From CAZLLE01 sp964560425 (lineage in GTDB: Bacteria > Campylobacterota > Campylobacteria > Campylobacterales > QNZT01), in contig CAZLLE010000033.1 of NCBI GenBank assembly GCA_964560425.1, positions 1 to 64,000 on the forward strand: a DNA stretch of 64,000 bases. Reading direction: 5' to 3'. The translations under genes were made by a program, and so were the position numbers. The notes beneath the pieces are model-generated. The model saw only the letters and a list, made by a program, of their open reading frames with translations, did not search any database and was not told the origin of the DNA. Shown here one piece after another: positions 54,368 through 62,795 of this stretch; the stretch's first letter is position 1, and each line of letters opens with the position of its first letter.

Positions 54368-55561
54368 ATGAAAAAACAAATCGCAATTATAGGTGCTGGA
54401 GCATCTGGGCTTATCGCTGCAATTAATGCAGCAAAAAAGGGCTTACTCGTACATTTATATGAGAAAAATCATAAAGTTGGTAGAAAAATTTTAGCAACAG
54501 GTAATGGTAAATGTAATATATCAAATCTAAATATTTCTCAAATAAACTATCATGGAAAGAACTCATCTTTTATAAAAACAGCCATGAAAGTATTTGATAA
54601 TAACCAAGAGAAGAAATTTTTCTCTAATTTAGGGATAGAGCTTATAAAAGGCAAAAGTACAAAACTATATCCTATGTCAAGACAAGCTTCGAGTGTTGTC
54701 GATTTTCTGCTATTTGAAGCTCAAAGAGTGGGTGTAAAGATTATTCTATCTTCAGAAATAGACAAGATAGAGAAGAAAAATAGTAAATTTATTATTAATA
54801 GTGAAAGTTATCAATCAATTTTAATTGCTACTGGCTCTTATGCTATGCCCAATTTAGGAAGTAGTGAGAGTGGATATACTCTTGCTAAATCTTTTAAACA
54901 TACAATCATCAAACCTTTTGCTTCACTTACACAACTTATCTCAAATGATAGAATCTTTTATGAAGCAAGTGGTGTGAAAATAGAGTCAAATTTAGAATTA
55001 CTTGTTAATGGGAAGAAAAAACAATCTATCTATGGAGATTTACTATTTACCAATTATGGTCTATCTGGTTCTGCTATTTTAGATTTAAGTCGTAATGCTT
55101 CATTTGCACTACAACAAAATCAAAAAGTAACTATCAAAATAGATCTACTGCCTCACATTGAGTTAAAAGAGTTGATTACATTATTACAAAAGAGACTCTA
55201 TCTACTAAAATATCAAACTCCAAATCTTTGGCTAAATGGTATTATCAATAAAAAATTGACAAATATAATTTTGAAAAAAGCAAAAATTATAAAACAGAAT
55301 ATTAATCAAAGAAATATAAAAGATATAGCCTCTATTATAAAAAATTTAGAAGTAAACATTCATGACACAAAAGGAGCCAAGGGAGCAGAGGTTATGGCAG
55401 GAGGCATAAATACCGATGAAATTAATCCGCAGACAATGGAATCAAAATTAGTAAAAGGTCTATTTTTTAGTGGGGAGGTAGTAGATATTGATGGAGATTG
55501 CGGAGGATACAATCTACATTGGGCTTGGGCTAGTGGATTTTTAGCGGCACAAAATATGTAA
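54368..55561 (+). CDS. HI0933-family FAD-dependent oxidoreductase (BaiN/YhiN-like)
   Basis: 397 residues. FAD-binding AIIGAGASGLIAAINAAKKG, the family motif GRKILATGNGKCNISN, ILIATGSYAMPNLGSSESGY, and the C-terminal GLFFSGEVVDIDGDCGGYNL with WAWASG. Flavoprotein of unknown physiological substrate; some relatives reduce dehydro-bile acids. Ends exactly where the convergent fliQ ends. Confidence 0.88.
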   Translation: MKKQIAIIGAGASGLIAAINAAKKGLLVHLYEKNHKVGRKILATGNGKCNISNLNISQINYHGKNSSFIKTAMKVFDNNQEKKFFSNLGIELIKGKSTKLYPMSRQASSVVDFLLFEAQRVGVKIILSSEIDKIEKKNSKFIINSESYQSILIATGSYAMPNLGSSESGYTLAKSFKHTIIKPFASLTQLISNDRIFYEASGVKIESNLELLVNGKKKQSIYGDLLFTNYGLSGSAILDLSRNASFALQQNQKVTIKIDLLPHIELKELITLLQKRLYLLKYQTPNLWLNGIINKKLTNIILKKAKIIKQNINQRNIKDIASIIKNLEVNIHDTKGAKGAEVMAGGINTDEINPQTMESKLVKGLFFSGEVVDIDGDCGGYNLHWAWASGFLAAQNM

Positions 55562-55828
55562 TCAAAAGATAAACTCTGGAATTTTATTAATCATATTAGT
55601 AGTAAACTCTATCATGATGTTCATCATCCATGGCATCAAAAATATTAAAATTGTTACAACAAGCAAAATTTTGGGTACAAAAGAGAGTGTCATCTCATTA
55701 ATTTGTGTTGTAGCTTGAAAAATACTAATAAGTAAACCTGCAATCAAACCACCCATGAGCATTGGTAGTGAAAGAAGTAGAGCTATTTTAAAAGTCTCTA
55801 CTCCAAGACCAATTAATTTAGCTTCCAT
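55562..55828 (-). CDS. fliQ: Flagellar export protein FliQ
   Basis: 88 residues with two membrane helices (KIALLLSLPMLMGGLIAGLL, LSFVPKILLVVTILIFLMPW) and the ISIFQATTQINEMTL family motif. Part of the type III export gate. It starts 1 nt overlapping the mqnD stop. Lone flagellar gene here, as is common in Campylobacterota where flagellar genes are scattered; implies a motile organism. Confidence 0.93.
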   Translation of the reverse strand: MEAKLIGLGVETFKIALLLSLPMLMGGLIAGLLISIFQATTQINEMTLSFVPKILLVVTILIFLMPWMMNIMIEFTTNMINKIPEFIF

Positions 55829-56691
55829 TATGCAAACCTATAATCATTGTATTCAACAGGAACAAGATAATCTTTTACATCAATAAGTTCTGAAAAAAAG
55901 CCATGTTTATAGCCAAGTTCAAAAAGTCTATTAATTGCCTTAAGCTGAACTTCACTCATGCTCACAGAATCTTTATTTGCATACATATCCAGATATTTAT
56001 CCAGTTTTTGAGCATCTACTCTAATCAAATCTCTCTCTAATAACATCTTTGAGAGCATACTCTTATTTTTTTCTGCAACCTCAACAGCCTCAGTCAAAAC
56101 TCTCTCATACTCAATAGCCCTAGTAATAGGAAGTGATCTTCTAACTGCCATTCCCCCAAGAGGAAGGGGTAGATCTTCACAAGCCAACTCCTGCCAAATA
56201 TCCCAAAGCTCTCTCTCTACTTCCAAAGAGTCATCATAAGTCAAAATACTCTCATGAATCAAAACTCCAGCATCAACCTCACCACTAATTACTGCCCCTT
56301 CTATATCCAAAAAGTTTTTGTAGATAATCCTAGCATCAGGATAAGCTATTTTAAAAAGTAGGGCATTGGTTGTATATTTTCCACTTAGTGCAACTTTGAA
56401 ATTTCTTTTTAGTTTTTTACCCTTCTGTTTTACCAATTTTGGACCATATCCCTCTCCAAAACTTACAGCAGTTCTCAATAGTGCATATTCATCTTTGATT
56501 AGAGGGTATAAACCAAAACTAATCGCACTAATATCATAGATATTTTCTAATGCTTTCACATTTAATGTCTCAATATCAAGAGCTAAATTATCAAATTGAA
56601 CACCTTTCAAACCTACCCAGCCAAACTTAATGGCATAAAACATAAAGATATCATCTGCATCTGGTGAATGTGCTACTGTTACAATTTTCAA
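55828..56691 (-). CDS. mqnD: 1,4-dihydroxy-6-naphthoate synthase (futalosine menaquinone pathway)
   Basis: 287 residues with a periplasmic-binding-protein-like fold used as an enzyme. VAHSPDADDIFMFYAIKFGW at the N-terminus, EVDAGVLIHESILTYDD, and LPLPLGGMAVRR are MqnD signatures. It cleaves cyclic dehypoxanthinyl futalosine. Fits with the mtn gene (19042-19734) acting in the same route. Confidence 0.9.
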   Translation of the reverse strand: MKIVTVAHSPDADDIFMFYAIKFGWVGLKGVQFDNLALDIETLNVKALENIYDISAISFGLYPLIKDEYALLRTAVSFGEGYGPKLVKQKGKKLKRNFKVALSGKYTTNALLFKIAYPDARIIYKNFLDIEGAVISGEVDAGVLIHESILTYDDSLEVERELWDIWQELACEDLPLPLGGMAVRRSLPITRAIEYERVLTEAVEVAEKNKSMLSKMLLERDLIRVDAQKLDKYLDMYANKDSVSMSEVQLKAINRLFELGYKHGFFSELIDVKDYLVPVEYNDYRFA

Positions 56692-56807
56692 ATCTACTCC
56701 TACGAACTAATTAAAAACATTTTATTATAGTTGAGTTAAACAACTCTTGAATTTAATTAACTAATGGTATAATTTTTTAATTATTTTAAATTTTATAGGA
56801 GTTTTTA

Positions 56808-57287
56808 ATGCTAAAAGATATATCTAAGAAACTCACTATGAAAAAAACTTTTTTTGTTACTCAATTAGAGGGTTTTTTTAACTCCATATCTCAAGAGTAT
56901 CAAGAGATTATATATAAATTAGAAGTTGAGAATAGACTTTTAGAAGAGAAAAATTCTAAATTAGAGAAAGATATAGCCAATTTAATCTCAATTCGTAAAA
57001 ATCTAACAAAAGAGTTAGAAATTGACCAACAACGCTTAGAAGATGCAACAAACACAAAAGCACATACTCACTACAATAGGCTTCTAAAAGAGAATGAAGA
57101 TCTAAAAAATAGACTTACAGAACTAACTTCCACAGATAACAAAGATGAGTTAGAACTACTAAAACAGAAAAATAAAAACCTACAGCACTATATATCCAAA
57201 GGTGCCAACGCTTACACACAAAATATCATGGACCAAAAGAGCGAAGATATTATCAAAGAGATTCAACAAAATTTATCTAAAGATTGA
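56808..57287 (+). CDS. Coiled-coil protein of unknown function
   Basis: 159 residues, no signal peptide or membrane segment. Residues about 30-130 are a continuous Glu/Lys-rich coiled coil (YKLEVENRLLEEKNSKLEKD onward). TAGGAG precedes the ATG. It sits between mqnD and recA, where Campylobacter also has a small uncharacterised gene. No function assigned. Confidence 0.65.
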   Translation: MLKDISKKLTMKKTFFVTQLEGFFNSISQEYQEIIYKLEVENRLLEEKNSKLEKDIANLISIRKNLTKELEIDQQRLEDATNTKAHTHYNRLLKENEDLKNRLTELTSTDNKDELELLKQKNKNLQHYISKGANAYTQNIMDQKSEDIIKEIQQNLSKD

Positions 57288-57293
57288 TACAAT
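57288..57293 (+). promoter_or_regulatory. Candidate -10 element for recA
   Basis: TACAAT straddling the coiled-coil gene's 3' end, 26 nt before the recA start; AAGGA follows at 57307-57311. Confidence 0.35.
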
Positions 57294-57319
57294 ACACCTT
57301 TAAATGAAGGATCACATGT

Positions 57320-58345
57320 ATGGATGAAAACAAAAAAAAAGCACTTGATTTAGCAATAAAACAGATAGATAAAGCATTTGGGAAAGGTGCTTTAATGAGA
57401 CTCGGAGACAAAGAGTTTGAGCCTATTGAAGCTATTAGCACGGGTTCTCTAGGACTAGATATTGCTCTTGGTATTGGTGGTGTTCCAAAAGGGAGAATGA
57501 TTGAAATATACGGACCTGAAAGCTCTGGTAAAACTACACTAGCACTGCAAATCACAGCAGAAGCACAAAAAGCTGGTGGAGTTTGTGCATTTATAGATGC
57601 AGAACATGCCCTAGATACAAAATACGCAGAAAATTTGGGTGTAGATATAGACAATCTTTTTGTATCTCAACCAGACTATGGAGAACAAGCACTAGATATT
57701 GTAGAGAATATTGCTAGAAGTGGAGCAATTGATCTTATTGTAATAGATTCCGTAGCAGCCCTTACCCCAAAAACTGAAATTGATGGAGATATGGGAGACA
57801 CTCATGTAGGTCTTCAAGCTAGACTTATGTCACAAGCTCTTAGAAAACTTACAGGTATTGTACATAAGATGAATACAACAATCATCTTTATCAACCAAAT
57901 AAGAATGAAAATCGGAATGATGGGTTATGGTTCACCTGAGACAACTACAGGAGGAAATGCTCTTAAATTTTATGCTTCAGTGAGAATTGATGTCAGAAGA
58001 ATAGCTACTCTTAAACAAGCAGATGAAAGCATAGGAAATAGAGTAAAAGCAAAAGTTGTAAAAAACAAAGTTGCACCACCATTTAAAATAGCTGAGTTTG
58101 ATATTATGTTTGGTGAAGGTATTTCAAAAGAGGGGGAACTTGTCGATTATGGTGTAAAACTAGATATTGTTGATAAAAGTGGCTCATGGTTTAGCTACAA
58201 AGATCAAAAACTCGGACAAGGTAGAGAAAAAGTCAAAGCTCTACTTAGAGAAGACAAAGAGTTAGCACTAGAGATTGAAAATGGTATAAAAAGTGCTATG
58301 GGTATAGATTTTAACACAGATAATAAAAAAGGAGAGAAAGAGTAA
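57320..58345 (+). CDS. recA: Recombinase RecA
   Basis: 341 residues. Walker A GPESSGKTT, LIVIDSVAALTPKTEIDGDM, loop L2 with GNALKFYASVRID, and a C-terminal basic/acidic tail. Homologous recombination and SOS co-protease. Its last base is shared with the eno start. Confidence 0.98.
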   Translation: MDENKKKALDLAIKQIDKAFGKGALMRLGDKEFEPIEAISTGSLGLDIALGIGGVPKGRMIEIYGPESSGKTTLALQITAEAQKAGGVCAFIDAEHALDTKYAENLGVDIDNLFVSQPDYGEQALDIVENIARSGAIDLIVIDSVAALTPKTEIDGDMGDTHVGLQARLMSQALRKLTGIVHKMNTTIIFINQIRMKIGMMGYGSPETTTGGNALKFYASVRIDVRRIATLKQADESIGNRVKAKVVKNKVAPPFKIAEFDIMFGEGISKEGELVDYGVKLDIVDKSGSWFSYKDQKLGQGREKVKALLREDKELALEIENGIKSAMGIDFNTDNKKGEKE

Positions 58346-59616
58346 TGATATATATAGATGATATTCATGCAGATGAAGTACTAGATAGTAGAGGTAATCC
58401 TACAGTAAGAGCAACAGTAACATTAAGCAATGGTGTAAGTGCAAATGCAATTGTACCAAGTGGTGCTAGTACAGGGAAAAGAGAAGCCCTTGAACTTCGT
58501 GATGGTGGTGAACGATACATGGGCAAAGGTGTTTTGGAAGCTTGTGAAAATATTAATACTCAAATCTCTGATGAACTTATAGGTGTAAGTCCATACTCTC
58601 AAGCAGAGGTTGATGCTATTATGAAAGCACTAGATGGTAGTGATAATTATGAAAACTTAGGTGCAAATGCAGTTTTGGGTGTATCTATGGCAGTAGCTAG
58701 AGTAGCAGCAAAAAGTTTGGATATTCCTCTTTATAGATATTTAGGAGGAGCTAATGCTTTAACACTTCCTGTTCCTATGTTTAATATTATTAATGGCGGA
58801 AGTCATGCTAATAATAATGTAGATTTTCAAGAGTACATGATTATGCCTATCAACTTTGATAATCTTAGTGACGCACTCAGAGCAGCAGCTGAAGTTTATC
58901 ATACACTCAAAAAAATCATCGCAGATATGGGTGAAAGTACAGCTCTTGGTGATGAAGGTGGATTTGCTCCAAATCTTAAAAACAATGAAGAGCCTATTAC
59001 TGTTATCATGGATGCAATTGAGAAAGCAGGATATAAGACAGGTGAAGATATTGCCATTGCTCTTGATGTTGCAAGTAGTGAACTAAAAACTGAAGAGGGA
59101 TATAAACTTGATGCAGAAGATAGAGTTGTAAGTTCGGCTGAACTTGTAGATTATTATGTAGAACTTTGCGAAAAATACCCTATTGTATCTATTGAAGATG
59201 GTCTTGATGAAGATGATTGGGAAGGATGGAAACTTCTTACAGAAAAATTAGCTCATAAAGTTCAACTTGTAGGAGATGATCTTTTTGTAACAAATGAGAT
59301 GATTTTAAGAAGAGGAATTGATGAAAATATTGCAAACTCTATTCTTATCAAACCAAATCAAATTGGATCAGTAAGTGAAACTATGACAACTGTAAGATTA
59401 GCTCAAAGAAATGGTTATACTTGTGTTATGAGTCATAGAAGTGGAGAGAGTGAAGATGCGTTTATTGCTGATTTTGCTGTTGCTCTAAATACAGGTCAAA
59501 TTAAAACAGGTTCTACTGCAAGAGGTGAAAGAACTGCAAAATATAATAGACTTTTAGAGATAGAGAGAGAGCTTGGACTAGGTGAATTTCTAGGAAAAGA
59601 GCTATTTAATAAATAA
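58345..59616 (+). CDS. eno: Enolase
   Basis: 423 residues. DEVLDSRGNPTVRATVTLS, GALPxPMFNIINGGSHANNN-type segment (PVPMFNIINGGSHANNNVDF), metal ligands in IALDVASSE, SIEDGLDEDDW and LVGDDLFVTN, catalytic Lys in ILIKPNQIGS. Converts 2-phosphoglycerate to PEP, linking to the glycerate kinase product. recA-eno order as in Campylobacter. Confidence 0.98.
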   Translation: MIYIDDIHADEVLDSRGNPTVRATVTLSNGVSANAIVPSGASTGKREALELRDGGERYMGKGVLEACENINTQISDELIGVSPYSQAEVDAIMKALDGSDNYENLGANAVLGVSMAVARVAAKSLDIPLYRYLGGANALTLPVPMFNIINGGSHANNNVDFQEYMIMPINFDNLSDALRAAAEVYHTLKKIIADMGESTALGDEGGFAPNLKNNEEPITVIMDAIEKAGYKTGEDIAIALDVASSELKTEEGYKLDAEDRVVSSAELVDYYVELCEKYPIVSIEDGLDEDDWEGWKLLTEKLAHKVQLVGDDLFVTNEMILRRGIDENIANSILIKPNQIGSVSETMTTVRLAQRNGYTCVMSHRSGESEDAFIADFAVALNTGQIKTGSTARGERTAKYNRLLEIERELGLGEFLGKELFNK

Positions 59617-59618
59617 CA

Positions 59619-59888
59619 ATGGAAACAACAAACCATGAAATAGAGAGTATAGAAGATGATTCTAGCTCTCTAGGACTTATTTTTTCTATTGTTGCCTTTG
59701 TTATCTTGGCTGCAATTTTTATAGGGCAGATGCTATTTGGACAAAACTCGTATGAAGTATTTGTAAATCTTAATCAAAAAAAAGATATCTTAGAAAGTAA
59801 AATCATTACTTTACAGAAAGAGAATGCATCATTACAAAAAAAATATTTTGAATATATAAATATTCTACCTTCAAAGGATAAAAATTGA
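59619..59888 (+). CDS. FtsB/DivIC-like septum-formation initiator protein
   Basis: 89 residues: a short cytoplasmic N-terminus, one membrane helix (GLIFSIVAFVILAAIFIGQM), and a short coiled coil (LNQKKDILESKIITLQKENA). This is the single-span topology of FtsB/DivIC; the same gene follows eno in Campylobacter. Likely divisome component. Overlaps the next gene by 4 nt. Confidence 0.78.
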   Translation: METTNHEIESIEDDSSSLGLIFSIVAFVILAAIFIGQMLFGQNSYEVFVNLNQKKDILESKIITLQKENASLQKKYFEYINILPSKDKN

Positions 59889-60805
59889 ACAAATATAAAA
59901 TATTACTTATTGTCGGAATATCTGCATATACATCTCTAGTAGCAAGAGAAAACCCATTTGCAAAAGCTTATGAACCACAAGATGTAAAAGAAGAGATCAC
60001 TACAGAGGGTATTAATACTGAACTTTTAAAAAAAGAGCAACCTACTTCAACTTCCAAAACTACTATACCAGAAGTCAAAACTTTAGATAGCATTGAAAAA
60101 GAGATGAAATCAATCAAAAAAGATCCAGCAAACCTCAAAAACAATGAAGACAATAATAGATACATTGATGGTTCCCCAATTACAGAAGCTGTATGGGAAA
60201 AACTAGAAAAGAGTAAAAAAGAGGAGCAGACAAAAAAGATAACAACAACTAAACCATTACCAAAAAAAGTAAAAAATAATCAACAGATAGAAAAGAGCAT
60301 AATCACACCTATTGTTGAACCAATAGAAGTTATTGATACAAAAAAAGATGCAACAGACGAACTACCAATTACAAAAAGTTATCCTATTCCAGATAATGAA
60401 ATCCAAAAAATTACGAAACCAAAAGTATCAAAAATAAAAAAACATAAAATACAAAAAAAGTATAAAGTAAGAAAAAAACATATATCAAAATTGAGACAAG
60501 ATAGATATAAAACAGCATTCAAAAACCATATAGTAACTGTACAATATGCAAATAAGAGTGTAAAGATTATTACTGATAGTAAATATATCAAAAAGAGATA
60601 TTTTAAAAATCCAAAAAGAGTTGCATTTGACTTTAAAAGAGATGCATTTTTTAAGAGTGGAAACAAATACATTCAAAAAAATTATGCAAGTCGCATTAAA
60701 GTAGGTGCTCATGAAGACTTTTTTCGTGTTACACTAAATCTAAAAAATAAAAATAGAGCTATCACGCATACAAGACCTTATGGTCTTTTAATTAATTTTC
60801 AATAG
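59885..60805 (+). CDS. AMIN-domain envelope protein
   Basis: 306 residues starting at TTG over the previous stop. Signal peptide (KILLIVGISAYTSLVARENP), a long low-complexity Lys/Thr/Pro region (about 25-200), and a C-terminal AMIN-like domain (VTVQYANKSVKIITDSKYIK, RVAFDFKRDAFFKSG, FFRVTLNLKN). AMIN domains bind peptidoglycan or target septal complexes. It matches the position of the Campylobacter glycoprotein downstream of the eno-linked FtsB-like gene. Its stop abuts the convergent antiporter. Confidence 0.75.
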   Translation: MNKYKILLIVGISAYTSLVARENPFAKAYEPQDVKEEITTEGINTELLKKEQPTSTSKTTIPEVKTLDSIEKEMKSIKKDPANLKNNEDNNRYIDGSPITEAVWEKLEKSKKEEQTKKITTTKPLPKKVKNNQQIEKSIITPIVEPIEVIDTKKDATDELPITKSYPIPDNEIQKITKPKVSKIKKHKIQKKYKVRKKHISKLRQDRYKTAFKNHIVTVQYANKSVKIITDSKYIKKRYFKNPKRVAFDFKRDAFFKSGNKYIQKNYASRIKVGAHEDFFRVTLNLKNKNRAITHTRPYGLLINFQ

Positions 60806-61954
60806 TTACTTTGAGAGCTTACTAATAAACTTAATAGCAATAATACAAACAAGAACTTCAAAAAGACCAGCTAAAATAAAAGATCTATAGCTTAGCTGGT
60901 CAATACTATTGTTTTGATATGCCAATGTTGCAACTGCGACCAAAAGAGTTAAAGGCATTGAGTGAGAGAGTGCAAATAAAATCCTCTCATTAAATGAAAG
61001 ATATCCAATAAATGCAAATGATGCTGATACTCTTATAGCAATCATAGAAAAAGTAATCATCAAAGCACTCATAATTAATCCATCAGTAGAGAGAGATCGT
61101 AAATCAAATGAAGATCCAATATATACAAAAAATATAGGTATTAAGAATCCAAAGCCAAAGGAGGATAGTTTATGAGGCAACTCTTTTTGATGCTCAAAAA
61201 ATGTTGCAATAAACATACCTGCAATAAAAGCACCAAAAGCAATCTCCAATCCAAAAACTACCATAACCCCCATCATAAGAAAAAATAGAGCCATGGATAA
61301 TCTAATATCTTTCTCATCTCTATCAGAATATAAAGGAATTAAAAATGTTTTAATTTCAGGAAACCACCAAAAAAGGAGTTTAAAAAAGTGAAATAGAATC
61401 AACATCAACACTAAAAATACAACCAAATAGATCATACTAGTATAGAACTCTTCACCCACTCCATGAACCACCATTGCACCTGTAATCGTAATAGCTACAA
61501 TACTTATAAGTTCACCCAAAATACCAGCTTGCATTGATAGATTTAACCATCTTGTATTTTTATCAAACTATTTATAGAGTGTCAAAATAAGTCCTACTGA
61601 TATTAGTGGTAAAATCACAACATAAATTATATTAAAACTAAAAGCCCATGAAAAAATGGAGGAGAAAGAGTAAAGGAAAAAAAGATAAAGAAGTGATTTT
61701 TTTAGAACTGTTCTGTCCATTTTAAGAAGAGTATTAAAATTAACCTCTGTTCCCGCCAAAAACATGAGATAAAAGAAACCAACTTCAGCCAAAATTTCCA
61801 AAATATGATTATTAGTAATCAAAGCATAATAACCACCAATACTACCCAATATAATTTCAATAGGTGTTGTAGGAATCCTAAGAATAGTAGAAAGATATGG
61901 AGATATAAAGATAATCCCTGCAATAGTAAAAATTATAGATACATCACTACCCAT
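60806..61954 (-). pseudogene. Kef-type cation:proton antiporter interrupted by one in-frame TAG
   Basis: Two open frames (61954-61568 and 61534-60806) lie in the same frame, separated by a TAG at 61570-61568 and 11 sense codons. Read through, they give about 382 residues, a full CPA2/KefB-like membrane domain: GFFYLMFLAGTEVNFNTLLK and SVGLILTLYK before the stop, then FDKNTRWLNLSMQAGILGEL and FGLEIAFGAFIAGMFIATFF after it. No C-terminal TrkA-N domain. A single nonsense change explains it; read-through or a sequencing error are alternatives. Start overlaps the bioB stop by 8 nt. Confidence 0.8.
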
Positions 61955-62795
61955 TACAATCTACTGCAATCTCCAAACCTAGTGCTTTAATCATCTCTAT
62001 ATCATGATGAGGTTCATTTCCCGTAGTTGTCAAATAGTTACCAACTACAATAGAGTTTGCTCCAGATTTAAAAATATCACCTTGTCGATCTTTAAACGAT
62101 ATCTCTCTTCCACCTGCAACCATAACACGAGTTTGATCACCAACAGATTTTCTCATCTTTCTAATCCATGATAGGGACTCTTCAATATCTAATGTTTTTT
62201 CAAGAGGTAAAGCAACATTTGGGTGAAAAAAGTTCATAGCAACAGAGGCTGGTTCAAGCTCACAAATAGATTGAATCAAAGATTCTCTATCATTTTTACT
62301 CTCACCCATACCAAAAATACCACCACTACAGAGATTAAGACCTACCTCTTTTACATTTAGACAAGTTTGATATCTCTCTTCCCAACTATGTGTAGTACAA
62401 ATTTGTTCATAATAGGCTTGGCTTGATTCTAAATTATGGTTATAACTCCCTACTCCACTCTCTTTGAGTATTTTTAGCTCTTCAATAGTAGCTGTACCAT
62501 TACATGCAATAATATTAAGATTAGGAACTTCTTTTTTTACAGCTTTAGCGGCTTCACAAATAAACTCTAACTTAGAAGGGGTAATCCCCTTTCCTGCTGT
62601 TACAAGACAAAAACCTATTGCCATATTATCTCTAGCTCTTTTTGCTTCTAAGACTATTTCATCAATTGGCTTTTGTCTATATCTATTGATATCTGCTTTA
62701 AATCTTACACTTTGAGTGCAAAAACTACAATCTTCATTGCAACTACCGCTAGATATATTGCTAATTGCACACAAAAAAACTTGTCTGCTAGGCAT
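61947..62795 (-). CDS. bioB: Biotin synthase
   Basis: Radical-SAM enzyme that inserts sulfur into dethiobiotin. CNEDCSFCTQS is the SAM [4Fe-4S] motif; NHNLESSQAYYEQICTTHSW and GGIFGMGESKNDR follow, with the [2Fe-2S] ligands further on. About 282 residues from ATG 62795, which fits relatives that begin close to VFLCAISNISSG and overlaps the topA stop by 8 nt. ATG 62831, with AAAAAGGA upstream, is a plausible alternative adding 12 residues. Works with birA in the same window. Confidence 0.92.
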   Translation of the reverse strand: MPSRQVFLCAISNISSGSCNEDCSFCTQSVRFKADINRYRQKPIDEIVLEAKRARDNMAIGFCLVTAGKGITPSKLEFICEAAKAVKKEVPNLNIIACNGTATIEELKILKESGVGSYNHNLESSQAYYEQICTTHSWEERYQTCLNVKEVGLNLCSGGIFGMGESKNDRESLIQSICELEPASVAMNFFHPNVALPLEKTLDIEESLSWIRKMRKSVGDQTRVMVAGGREISFKDRQGDIFKSGANSIVVGNYLTTTGNEPHHDIEMIKALGLEIAVDCNG

